DNA from: Terriglobia bacterium
GTDB lineage: Bacteria > Acidobacteriota > Terriglobia > Terriglobales > Acidobacteriaceae
NCBI GenBank assembly: GCA_020073395.1
Contig: JAIQFF010000008.1
Coordinates: forward strand, 1-64,000
Length of the DNA stretch: 64,000 bases
Direction: 5' to 3'
Position numbers and translations under genes: made by a program. Below the pieces are notes generated by a model. The model was not told the DNA's origin. It searched no databases and saw only the letters and a program-made list of their open reading frames with translations. Positions 28,593 to 37,090 of the stretch are shown one piece after another; the first letter of the stretch is position 1, and the number at the start of each line of letters is the position of its first letter.

Positions 28593-30161
28593 ATGTCCGC
28601 AACCCAGACGAAGATCCAGCGTGCCATCCTGAGCGTGACCGACAAAACGGGGCTGGTGGAGTTTGCCCGCAAACTTGCCGGCATGGGTGTGGAACTGATT
28701 TCGACTGGGGGCACGGCGAAGCTGCTGCGCGACTCTGGGATCAGCGTGAAGGACATTTCCGAACTGACGGGTTTTCCCGAGATGCTTGACGGGCGAGTCA
28801 AGACGCTGCATCCCAAGGTGCACGGAGGCATCCTGCACCGGCGCGAGATGGCTTCGCACCGCAGCGCCGTCGCCGAGCACGGCATTCAGCCGATCGACAT
28901 GGTGGTGGTCAATCTTTACGCCTTCGAGAAAACGGCAGCCCAGCCGGGCGTGCCCTTTGAAGACCTCATCGAAAACATCGATATTGGCGGACCGTCGATG
29001 ATTCGGTCCGCCGCTAAGAATTTTCAGGACGTGGCGGTCGTCACCTCGCCGGGCGACTACACGATGCTCGCCGAAGAGATGGCCGCATCGGGCGGGGCCC
29101 TCTCCGCAGCCACCAAGTGGCGGCTGGCGCAGAAGGCTTTCGCCACCACGGCCGCTTATGATTCGGCCATCGCGTCCACCCTGGAGCGGGTCAGCGCCAA
29201 CGGCCATTTCGAGTTTCATCCGGAAGGAGATTTCCCGCAGAACCTTCGCCTCTCTTTCAGCAAGATCATGGACCTGCGTTACGGCGAGAATCCTCACCAG
29301 AAGGCCGCGATGTACAGCGACAGCTCGGGCAGGGGCGTGGCCAACGGCCGGCAGATTCAGGGCAAGGAACTCTCCTACAACAACATCGTGGATTTGCAGG
29401 CGGCCTGGGACCTGGCCCAGGAGTTTGACCAGACTGTCTGCGCCATCATCAAGCACACCAATCCTTGCGGCACCGCCACCGGCAAGACCCTGGCCGAGGC
29501 CTATCGGAAAGCGCTGGAATGCGATCCGGTGTCGGCTTTCGGAGGTGTGATCGGGGTAAATCGAGTGGTGGATGGCGAGGCTGCGGAAGAAATGGCCAAG
29601 CTCTTTCTCGAGGTCATCGCCGCCCCGGGTTTCGACGATTCCGCCAAGGCCAAGTTTGCCGCCAAGAAAAACCTGCGCCTGGTCGAAATCAGCCACGCTC
29701 CACAGAAGTGGGTGCTGAAGAACGTCTCCGGCGGCATTCTGGTGCAGGACGCCGACACCCATGCACTCCAGGAATCCGATCTCAAGGTGGTCACCAAACG
29801 GCAACCCACGCCGGAGGAGAAGCGCGCCCTGCTATTCGCCTGGAAGGTTTCCAAGCATGTGAAGTCGAATGCAATTCTTTACGCTCGCGACGGGCAAACG
29901 GTCGGGGTCGGCGCGGGCCAGATGAGCCGGGTGGATTCCTGCAAGATCGGCGCCATGAAGGCGGTCCTGCCACTCCAGGGAACGGTGGCCGCGTCAGATG
30001 CGTTCTTCCCCTTTCCCGATGGAGTGGAGGAAATCGCCAAGGTGGGCGCCACCGCCATCATTCAGCCCGGCGGGTCAGTTCGCGATCAGGAGGTCATTGA
30101 GGCTGCGGACCGGCTGGGGTTGGCCATGATCTTCACTGGCATCAGGCACTTCCGGCACTAA
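28593..30161 (+). CDS. purH: Bifunctional AICAR transformylase / IMP cyclohydrolase
   Basis: RAILSVTDKTGLVEFARKLAGMGVELISTGGTAKLLRDSG, KTLHPKVHGGILHRR, DLRYGENPHQKAAMY, IKHTNPCG, ..ITQPGGS-like. Confidence 0.97.
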   Translation: MSATQTKIQRAILSVTDKTGLVEFARKLAGMGVELISTGGTAKLLRDSGISVKDISELTGFPEMLDGRVKTLHPKVHGGILHRREMASHRSAVAEHGIQPIDMVVVNLYAFEKTAAQPGVPFEDLIENIDIGGPSMIRSAAKNFQDVAVVTSPGDYTMLAEEMAASGGALSAATKWRLAQKAFATTAAYDSAIASTLERVSANGHFEFHPEGDFPQNLRLSFSKIMDLRYGENPHQKAAMYSDSSGRGVANGRQIQGKELSYNNIVDLQAAWDLAQEFDQTVCAIIKHTNPCGTATGKTLAEAYRKALECDPVSAFGGVIGVNRVVDGEAAEEMAKLFLEVIAAPGFDDSAKAKFAAKKNLRLVEISHAPQKWVLKNVSGGILVQDADTHALQESDLKVVTKRQPTPEEKRALLFAWKVSKHVKSNAILYARDGQTVGVGAGQMSRVDSCKIGAMKAVLPLQGTVAASDAFFPFPDGVEEIAKVGATAIIQPGGSVRDQEVIEAADRLGLAMIFTGIRHFRH

Positions 30162-30164
30162 AGA

Positions 30165-30238
30165 GCACTTGGCATTTGGTAATTGGCACTTGGTCGAAGC
30201 AGGTTTGTGCTAATTGCCAATCGCCAAGAGCCAAGTGC
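30165..30238. repeat. Intergenic word palindrome (GCACTTGGCA/AATTGGCA words)
   Basis: GCACTTGGCATTTGGTAATTGGCACTTGG ... CTAATTGCCAATCGCCAAGAGCCAAGTGC. Confidence 0.85.
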
Positions 30239-30304
30239 TGTTTCCACAATCGTCAATCCTGTTAGTCCCTGTACTTCTGATCATTACCTGCCCGGTTCCG
30301 CGGT

Positions 30305-30344
30305 GCGCTTTTTCGCTCCCGTGCGCCAGCACGGTTTACAATGT
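30305..30344 (+). promoter_or_regulatory. Upstream element GCGCTTTTTCGCTCCCG-N14-TTACAATGT shared with the ompA-like gene
   Basis: 17-nt identity plus TTACAATGT with the region at 35784-35826. Confidence 0.5.
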
Positions 30345-30410
30345 AAAGAGCACCCGCCAGCAGCGGTTCGGCATCCAATCGCTATGGTTCAGGGAGGCCG
30401 AAGGTTCTCG

Positions 30411-32471
30411 ATGAAAAGTATTTACTGCATTCTTATTCTGCTGCTGGTCGTCCCTGCTGTTTCCGCGGAGCAAACTCCGGCTGCGGATTCCAAATCAGCC
30501 TCCGCGACCGCGCCCCGCAAGCTCGACAAGGCGGCGGCGTATTACCACTACACGCTGGCCCATATGTACGAGGAGCAGGTGGCGGTGTACGGCCGCAGCG
30601 AGCTGGCCAACAAAGCCATCGAGGAATACCGGCTGGCGATTGACGCCGATCCTACTTCCGAGTATCTGACGTCTGCGCTGGCCGAGCTCTATGCCAAGAC
30701 CGGGCGGATTCGGGATGCCGTCCTCGAAGCCCAGGACATTCTCAAGCGCGACCCCAACAACCTGGAAGCCCACAAACTGCTGGGCCGGATTTATCTGCGT
30801 TCGCTGGGCGACGTCCAGGCGGGACAGGGTTCGCCGAATGTTCTCAAGCTGGCCATCGACCAGTACGAACAGATCATCAAGATCGAGCCCGACAATGTTG
30901 ACGATCATCTTCTGCTGGGGCGCCTCTACCGGCTGAATAATGATCTGCAGAAGGCTGAGGGCGAGTTCAAGACCGCGGTCAAGCTGGAGCCCGATTCGGA
31001 AGAAGCGGTGACCACCCTGGCCTATTTGTACAACGAAGAGGGCGATACGGCTCGCGCCGGTGAAGTGCTGAGTTCCATCCCGGACGCGTCCCGCTCGGCA
31101 AAACTGTACTCGGCTCTTGGCTATACCTACGAACAGCAGAAGCAGTACAAGAACTCGATCGCCGCCTACCGAAAGGCGATTGAGCTCGACCGCGACAATC
31201 TGGACGCCATCCGCGGCCTGGCCCAGAACCTGATGAATGACGGCCAGACCGACGCCGCTCTGGAGCAGTACAAAATCATTGCCGACGCGAATCCCGAGGA
31301 TGCGCAGACCTACCTCCGGATGGCTGAGATCTACCGCAAGAGCGGCAAATTCGACCTGGCGATGGACAGCTTGAAGAAGGCCGGATCGATGGTGCAGGAC
31401 TCGATCGAGGTCCCTTACAACATGGCCGCGGTGTACCAGGCCCAGGGCCGCTACGACGAGGCCATCCAGGTATTGCAGGACCTGCTCAAGAAGACCGAGA
31501 AGACGGACAACAGCTACACCCAGGCGGAGAAGAATAACCGGTCTGTGTTTCTGGAACGTCTGGGCACGATCTATCGCGACAACAAGAATGATTCCCAGGC
31601 AGTTGAGACCTTCAGGAAGATGCTGGTGCTGGGAGACGAGAATGCCGAACGCGGCTACCAGCAGATCATCGATACCTACCGCGAGGCCAAGCAGTGGCAA
31701 CAGGCCACGGACACCGCCAAGGAAGCGGTGCAGAAGCTGCCCAACAATCGCAGCCTGAAGATGGTGTACGCTGCCCAGCTTTCCGACATGGGGCAGCCCG
31801 ATGCCGGATTGCAGCAGGTCAAATCGCTGCTCAAGGGCACGCCGGAAGACCGCGACGTTTACATCACGCTGTCCCAGATGTACAGCCGTCTGAGGCGCTG
31901 GCCCGAGGCTGAGGCGGCCTTGGACAAAGCGGAACAGCTCTCGAGCAAGGACGACGACAAGCAGTATGTTTACTTCCTCCGCGGCTCGACCTACGAGCGC
32001 CAGAAAAAATATGATCCAGCGGAAGAGATGTTCCGCAAAGTCCTGGCTGGCGATCCCCAGAACGCGACCGCGCTCAATTATCTCGGTTACATGCTGGCCG
32101 ACCGCGGGGTCAAGCTGGACGAGGCTCTCGGCCTGATCAAGAAAGCGGTAGATCTTGATCCCGCCAACGGCGCATATCTCGATTCGCTGGGCTGGGCCTA
32201 CTTCAAACTGGGCAAATACGAGTCGGCCGAAGATACCCTGATCAAAGCTTCGCAGCGGATCGGGACCGATCCCACGGTGCAGGACCACCTCGGCGACCTC
32301 TATCAGAAAACCGGCCGCCTCAAACTGGCCGCTGCGCACTGGGAGCGCGCGATCGCGGAGTGGAACAAGACGGTGGCCGCCGAAGTTGATCAGAACGACT
32401 TGGCCCGGGTCCAGAAGAAGCTCGAATCAGCCAAGATGAAGCTGGCCAAAGAAGACTCAGAGAACAAGTAG
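30411..32471 (+). CDS. Secreted/periplasmic multi-TPR protein
   Basis: Signal peptide MKSIYCILILLLVVPAVSA; many 34-residue TPR units (e.g. AKLYSALGYTYEQQKQYKNSIAAYRKAIELDRDN). Confidence 0.88.
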   Translation: MKSIYCILILLLVVPAVSAEQTPAADSKSASATAPRKLDKAAAYYHYTLAHMYEEQVAVYGRSELANKAIEEYRLAIDADPTSEYLTSALAELYAKTGRIRDAVLEAQDILKRDPNNLEAHKLLGRIYLRSLGDVQAGQGSPNVLKLAIDQYEQIIKIEPDNVDDHLLLGRLYRLNNDLQKAEGEFKTAVKLEPDSEEAVTTLAYLYNEEGDTARAGEVLSSIPDASRSAKLYSALGYTYEQQKQYKNSIAAYRKAIELDRDNLDAIRGLAQNLMNDGQTDAALEQYKIIADANPEDAQTYLRMAEIYRKSGKFDLAMDSLKKAGSMVQDSIEVPYNMAAVYQAQGRYDEAIQVLQDLLKKTEKTDNSYTQAEKNNRSVFLERLGTIYRDNKNDSQAVETFRKMLVLGDENAERGYQQIIDTYREAKQWQQATDTAKEAVQKLPNNRSLKMVYAAQLSDMGQPDAGLQQVKSLLKGTPEDRDVYITLSQMYSRLRRWPEAEAALDKAEQLSSKDDDKQYVYFLRGSTYERQKKYDPAEEMFRKVLAGDPQNATALNYLGYMLADRGVKLDEALGLIKKAVDLDPANGAYLDSLGWAYFKLGKYESAEDTLIKASQRIGTDPTVQDHLGDLYQKTGRLKLAAAHWERAIAEWNKTVAAEVDQNDLARVQKKLESAKMKLAKEDSENK

Positions 32472-32513
32472 CCCAACCCAGATCGTGTGGGGACGGGTCT
32501 CCGACCCGTCCTG

Positions 32514-32540
32514 GCCGAGCGCAAGCTCGGCTTTCTTTTT
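32514..32540 (+). terminator. Rho-independent terminator next to a palindromic repeat
   Basis: GCCGAGC-GCAA-GCTCGGC followed by TTTCTTTTT; preceded by GGGGACGGGTCTCCGACCCGTCC. Confidence 0.8.
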
Positions 32541-32573
32541 GTATCCTGATGAGTCTCTCTACCGCGAGACCCA

Positions 32574-32612
32574 CCCTGTCTCTCCATAAAAACGGAAAGA
32601 CGAGGGTGGGGC
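32574..32612. repeat. Family F hairpin copy
   Basis: CCCTGTCTCTCCATAAAAACGGAAAGACGAGGGTGGGGC. Confidence 0.75.
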
Positions 32613-32636
32613 ACCCAGAAATCTGGAGAAAAACCA

Positions 32637-33113
32637 ATGAGTGATGACGTGCTCATTCGGCAGGCCACCCCTGATGACATTTCCGCATTGCTGCGCCATC
32701 GCCAGGGGATGTACGAAGACATGGGCTACAACGACCCTGCGGCCCTATCTGCGATGGTTTCCACCTGCAGGCCCTATCTGGCCGCGGCACTGGAGAATGG
32801 AACGCTCCGGGGCTGGCTGGCATGCGCCGGAGAACAAATCGTGGCTGGCGGCGTGGTCCTGATCAGCCCGTGGCCAAGCCATCCCTACGATGGCCAGTGC
32901 CGCCGCGCCACGATTCTGAACATGTACACCGATCCGCCATTTCGCCGCCAGGGTATTGCCCGCCGGCTCATGCAGACCATGATCGACTGGTGCCGGAAGG
33001 AGGGTTTCGTGCATGTCACCTTGCACGCCAGTGATAAAGGTCGCCCGCTCTACGAGAGTCTGGGGTTTGAACCCACCAACGAGATGCGTTTGGAGCTGGG
33101 GGACACAATGTAG
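32637..33113 (+). CDS. GNAT family N-acetyltransferase
   Basis: ILNMYTDPPFRRQGIARRLMQTMIDWCRKEGFVHVTLHASDKGRPLYESLGFEPTNEMRL; TAG stop lies inside a family C repeat. Confidence 0.9.
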   Translation: MSDDVLIRQATPDDISALLRHRQGMYEDMGYNDPAALSAMVSTCRPYLAAALENGTLRGWLACAGEQIVAGGVVLISPWPSHPYDGQCRRATILNMYTDPPFRRQGIARRLMQTMIDWCRKEGFVHVTLHASDKGRPLYESLGFEPTNEMRLELGDTM

Positions 33114-33258
33114 GCGCGAGTGTCCCGCTCGTGCAGGCGTCATCAATCATGGCTTTGGTTTTCAACAAACGGGATCCCGGAAGACATGAACACCAAGAAT
33201 GCGTCAGGAGGTTGAGAGGGCAGTATTGCGGACGCACGAGCGGGACGCTCGCGCCTAC
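33110..33258. repeat. Family C inverted REP pair
   Basis: GTAGGCGCGAGTGTCCCGCTCGTGC ... GCACGAGCGGGACGCTCGCGCCTAC. Confidence 0.9.
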
Positions 33259-33287
33259 ATTGGGCTCCCCAGTGCTAAACTTGCCCC

Positions 33288-34406
33288 ATGCTGGCCGATT
33301 ACGCCGTGCGGGTGGAGCAATCCCGCGGACGCCGCATTCCCGAGCCCCAGCACCCCTATCGCAATGATTTCCAGCGGGACCGCGACCGGGTCATTCACTC
33401 CCGCGCGTTCCGCCGGCTGGAGGCCAAGACCCAGGTTTTTACCCGGCGTTTCTCCGATCATTTCCGCAACCGCCTGACCCACACGCTGGAGGTGGCGCAA
33501 ATCGCCCGCACCATCGCCGGCCAACTCGGCCTGAATGTGGATCTGGTCGAGGCCCTGGCCCTGGTCCACGATGTCGGCCACCCACCCTTCGGACACGCCG
33601 GCGAAAAGGCGTTGGACGCCGTCATGCGCGAGCACGGCCTTTTCTTTGACCATAACCTGCACGCGTTGCGCATCGTCGAAGACTTCGAGCTGCGCTATGC
33701 CGCCTTCCGCGGGCTCAATCTTACTTTCGAAGTGCGCGAAGGCATCATCAAGCACTCTCACGATTATTCGGTCGAGCAGTTTCCCGAGCTGGCCGAATAC
33801 TTGCTCGATCAGCGTCCGCCGCTGGAAGCCCAGCTCATCGATCTGGCCGACGAGATCGCGTACGACACGGCCGATCTCGACGACGGCTATGAGGCTCGCC
33901 TGCTCACCCTTCTGCAGATCCGCGGCGGCGTCCCGGGGTTCGATGGTTTCTATGGCGATGCCGAGCGCGCCTATCCCAGCGCCATCGAGAAGCTGAAGTT
34001 CAACGAAGCGCTGAAACGGATTCTCGATCGTATGGTGGGGGATCTAATTCACAACCTCACGGACCGGATCAAGGCCGCTGGCATCCGCTGCCTGGGAGAC
34101 GTGCGGGCGTACCCTCAGCGTCTCGCCACTTTCAGCCCCGCGGTCGAAGAAGAAAGGCGAGGCACCAAGCAGTTTCTCTATCAGAACCTCTACTTCAGCG
34201 CCGCGCTGAATCCCGAAAAAATCGACGCGGAGCGCGTGATTCGCCAGCTTTTCGACTTCTGGATGGTGAAGCCAGAGAGCCTGCCGCAGAGCTATCAGGA
34301 GAAGGCTGAGCAGGAATCACTTCCGCGAGTGATTTGCGACTACATCGCGGGAATGACCGACAACTTTATTTACGAACAGCACGAGAAGTATTGCGGGAAC
34401 ACGTAG
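33288..34406 (+). CDS. dgt: dGTP triphosphohydrolase-like HD-domain protein
   Basis: RDRVIHSRAFRRLEAKTQVFTRRFSDHFRNRLTHTLEVAQIARTIAGQLGLNVDLVEALALVHDVGHPPFGHAGEKALD. Confidence 0.93.
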   Translation: MLADYAVRVEQSRGRRIPEPQHPYRNDFQRDRDRVIHSRAFRRLEAKTQVFTRRFSDHFRNRLTHTLEVAQIARTIAGQLGLNVDLVEALALVHDVGHPPFGHAGEKALDAVMREHGLFFDHNLHALRIVEDFELRYAAFRGLNLTFEVREGIIKHSHDYSVEQFPELAEYLLDQRPPLEAQLIDLADEIAYDTADLDDGYEARLLTLLQIRGGVPGFDGFYGDAERAYPSAIEKLKFNEALKRILDRMVGDLIHNLTDRIKAAGIRCLGDVRAYPQRLATFSPAVEEERRGTKQFLYQNLYFSAALNPEKIDAERVIRQLFDFWMVKPESLPQSYQEKAEQESLPRVICDYIAGMTDNFIYEQHEKYCGNT

Positions 34407-34522
34407 GCCCGGACCCATGACCGGGCGGGCGAGTGAAACTCGCCGAGGTTTCTGCGCGGTCTGAGAAAAAACCAGCCGGGCTTGGCCCGGCCGGGCGAGT
34501 GAGGGCAACCGCCCCTACGTGG
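34400..34522. repeat. Family G inverted pair between convergent genes; each half carries a stop codon
   Basis: ACACGTAGGCCCGGACCCATGACCGGGCGGGCGAGTGAAACTCGCCGAG and, inverted, AGCCGGGCTTGGCCCGGCCGGGCGAGTGAGGGCAACCGCCCCTACGTGG. Confidence 0.88.
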
Positions 34523-35741
34523 TTCCCGAGCTCCACGTCACGCGATACACCAGGCCTGCGGAATCATCGCTGACGTACAACACTCCATCCGGCCCGACGA
34601 CCAGCCCAACCGGCCGTCCCATCCACTTTCCCTTCCTGGTCTCACCCGGCCGGATCCATCCGCTAATGAAGTCTTCCGGCGGACCCTGCGGTTCGCCCTT
34701 ATCGTTGAACTTTATGCGGACCACTTTGTAGCCGGTGGGCACACTGCGGTTCCATGATCCGTGAAGAGTCACGAACAAACTTCCGCGATATTCCGCCGGA
34801 AACATTTCGCCGTCGTAGAACAGCAAACCGAGCGGAGCCGAATGCGCCTGCATCTCGACCGCGGGAGCAATCGTCTTCGAGCAGTCATAGTCTTTGCGTT
34901 GGGAGCGGTCCGGAACGCGGTTGCCGTAGCAGTAGGGCCAGCCGGCATCGCCACCGCGCGGACCGAGATCATTGACCTCTTCGGGCGGCAGGTTGTCACC
35001 CAGCCAGTCGCGGCCATTGTCGGTGGCCCAGATGGTGCCGGTTTTCGGATTGAGTGTCAGCCCGACAGCATTCCTCAGGCCGGAGGCAAAATTGCGTTCG
35101 CCGCTTCCGTCTTCGTTGTACTCGGTCACGGCGGCGCGGCGCTTGTCGTCTTCCACGCAGACATTGCAACTGGATCCGGTGGCGACGTACATCTTGCCAT
35201 TGGTGAAAAGAATGGTTCGGGTCGAGTGCCCGCCGCCGCTGCCTGGAAGGTCGGCGATCTTCTGGCCGTTGCCGGCGTGCAATTGCGCTTCGTCCCAGTC
35301 GTAACGCCACACCGCGTTGATCTCAGCGATGTAGAGCTTTCCCTTGTGAAACGCGATGCCATGCGGCGCGTTTAAGCCCGACAGCACGGAGACCGTCCGT
35401 TCCGCGTGCCCGGTGTGTTTCGTATCGGGGAGAGCCAGCACCCTGCCATCGCTCGTGTCGGTCACCAGCAGCACTCCACCCGGACTGAAGGCCATCTGCC
35501 GCGCATGCGGCGCGGTGGCGAAAAGGGAAATATGGAAACCCGGCGGCAATTTCAACCGGGTCAAGTCAAGTTGTTCCGCGTGGTTGCAGGACAGCAGGAG
35601 CAAAGGAAGCAGGGCACAAACCCAGACGCGCGTGAGAACCCTCAATGCTCGAACTGCGCGCGGGAAAACTCCGGGAAGGATGTATCTGGCCGGCAGCGAC
35701 GGTGTTACTCGATTACTGCAACTTTTTGCAGCCATGGGCAC
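34515..35741 (-). CDS. Lipoprotein glucose/sorbosone dehydrogenase-like beta-propeller
   Basis: LKLPPGFHISLFA, GLNAPHGIAFHKGKLYIAE, GSGGGHSTRTILF, VVGPDGVLYVSDDSAGLVYRVTW; LLLLSC lipobox; alternative TTG start at 35645. Confidence 0.85.
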   Translation of the reverse strand: MPMAAKSCSNRVTPSLPARYILPGVFPRAVRALRVLTRVWVCALLPLLLLSCNHAEQLDLTRLKLPPGFHISLFATAPHARQMAFSPGGVLLVTDTSDGRVLALPDTKHTGHAERTVSVLSGLNAPHGIAFHKGKLYIAEINAVWRYDWDEAQLHAGNGQKIADLPGSGGGHSTRTILFTNGKMYVATGSSCNVCVEDDKRRAAVTEYNEDGSGERNFASGLRNAVGLTLNPKTGTIWATDNGRDWLGDNLPPEEVNDLGPRGGDAGWPYCYGNRVPDRSQRKDYDCSKTIAPAVEMQAHSAPLGLLFYDGEMFPAEYRGSLFVTLHGSWNRSVPTGYKVVRIKFNDKGEPQGPPEDFISGWIRPGETRKGKWMGRPVGLVVGPDGVLYVSDDSAGLVYRVTWSSGTT

Positions 35742-35783
35742 ACGCAGTTTTTATATCAGATTTCGCCAAAATTACCCGGCATT

Positions 35784-35826
35784 GCGCTTTTTCGCTCCCG
35801 CCCTCCCCCTTGCGGCGTTACAATGT
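35784..35826 (+). promoter_or_regulatory. Upstream element GCGCTTTTTCGCTCCCG-N17-TTACAATGT
   Basis: Shared with 30305-30344 upstream of the TPR gene. Confidence 0.5.
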
Positions 35827-35971
35827 GTTGTTAGCTAACGACTTAGATTTGCCGTGGTTTGGCATTCGACCTGTTATATACAGAGCAGGCGTCAAGCGGG
35901 ATCAGGACGCCGATCTTTTTGCATTTTTGCTGGAGTGGAGCTCGATGCTCCCCCACCTGGAGGACGTAGAA

Positions 35972-36838
35972 ATGAAGAATCGTATGTTTGTAGCGCTGCT
36001 TCTGGCCGGTGTGCTAGCGCTTCCCGCTCTGGCGCAGCAGGCCGCCCCTGCCACGCAGGACCAACCCGCTGCCGCCGCTTCCGGCGCAAGCGGCAAGCCC
36101 GCTTTGCAGCCCGACACCCATGAGGGTTTCTGGGGCAAGCTCAATCCCTTCGCTCGCAAGAAATATGTGCAGCGTCAGACCGCTCCCATCCGGGATCGCG
36201 TGAACGAGTTGGATGAACTCACCTCCGCGAACTCCAAGATGATCAAGGACACCGATGCGCGCGCCCAGGAAGGTATCCGCCTGGCCTCGACCAAGGCCAA
36301 CGAAGCCGATCAGCACGCGATTGATGCCGGCAACAAGGCCCAGATGGCGCAACAGACCGCGACCCAGGCCAACGCCCGTCTGACCACGGTGGAACAGGTG
36401 GTAGGCAACATCGATCAGTACAAGGCCGCCACGCAGACCGAGATTCGCTTCCGTCCCGGCCAGAGCGTGCTCAGCAAGAACGCCAAGACTGCACTTGATG
36501 ATATGGCGACGCCGTTGAAAGCCCAGCGCGGCTACATCATCGAGGTCCAGGGCTTCTCCTCCGGTCACGGCCAGGCTGCGATTGCCACCTCACAAAAGAT
36601 GGCCGATGCGGTCGTGCGTTACCTGGTGCTCAGCCACGAAATTCCGGTGTATCGGATTTATGTGGTCGGCATGGGCAATGCTCCCGTGCCCACAGCGGCC
36701 GGCGAAGATGCCAAGACCAAGCGAACCAGTGGTGGACGCGTCGAAATCAGCCTCCTCAAGAACGATCTGGAAACGCTGGCCTCGACCAGTGCTGCCCCGG
36801 CTCCCACGAGCCAGGAACAACCGGCGCCCCCGAAATAG
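35972..36838 (+). CDS. OmpA-family C-terminal domain protein
   Basis: Signal peptide MKNRMFVALLLAGVLALPALAQQ; coiled middle; EIRFRPGQSVLSKNAKTALDDMATPLKAQRGYIIEVQGFSSGHG..RYLVLSHEIPVYRIYVVGMGN..RTSGGRVEISLL. Confidence 0.85.
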   Translation: MKNRMFVALLLAGVLALPALAQQAAPATQDQPAAAASGASGKPALQPDTHEGFWGKLNPFARKKYVQRQTAPIRDRVNELDELTSANSKMIKDTDARAQEGIRLASTKANEADQHAIDAGNKAQMAQQTATQANARLTTVEQVVGNIDQYKAATQTEIRFRPGQSVLSKNAKTALDDMATPLKAQRGYIIEVQGFSSGHGQAAIATSQKMADAVVRYLVLSHEIPVYRIYVVGMGNAPVPTAAGEDAKTKRTSGGRVEISLLKNDLETLASTSAAPAPTSQEQPAPPK

Positions 36839-36882
36839 TTGAGTTAGGACGACGGACCGAAAGGCCCGAAGCCCTCCCCCGA

Positions 36883-36912
36883 AAGCCTCCCGCGCAAGCA
36901 GGAGGCTTTTTT
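36883..36912 (+). terminator. Rho-independent terminator
   Basis: AAGCCTCC-CGCGCAAGCA-GGAGGCTTTTTT. Confidence 0.88.
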
Positions 36913-36913
36913 A

Positions 36914-37067
36914 ATTTCAGATTGCTGATTTCAGATTTCAGAATGCCCGCTCTTAGTAGCGCCGGCGTCTCGCCGGCTGTCCGGAGGGCATCCTGCCCTC
37001 CGCGCATCTGGCTTTCCATATCCGGACGGAATTTCAATCCGAAATCCCCAATCTGAAATCTGCAATC
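36914..37067. repeat. Word palindrome (TCAGATT words) enclosing a family B REP at 36956-36979
   Basis: ATTTCAGATTGCTGATTTCAGATTTCAGA ... GAAATCCCCAATCTGAAATCTGCAATC; internal GTAGCGCCGGCGTCTCGCCGGCTG. Confidence 0.85.
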
Positions 37068-37090
37068 GTTTCTCCGTATAATCCAACCCC

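Noticed and set aside
30495-32339. 614-aa ORF antisense to the TPR gene
   Set aside because: Mirror-strand open frame from high-GC codon bias; the plus strand has clear TPR repeats and signal peptide; the antisense product shows no recognisable domain.
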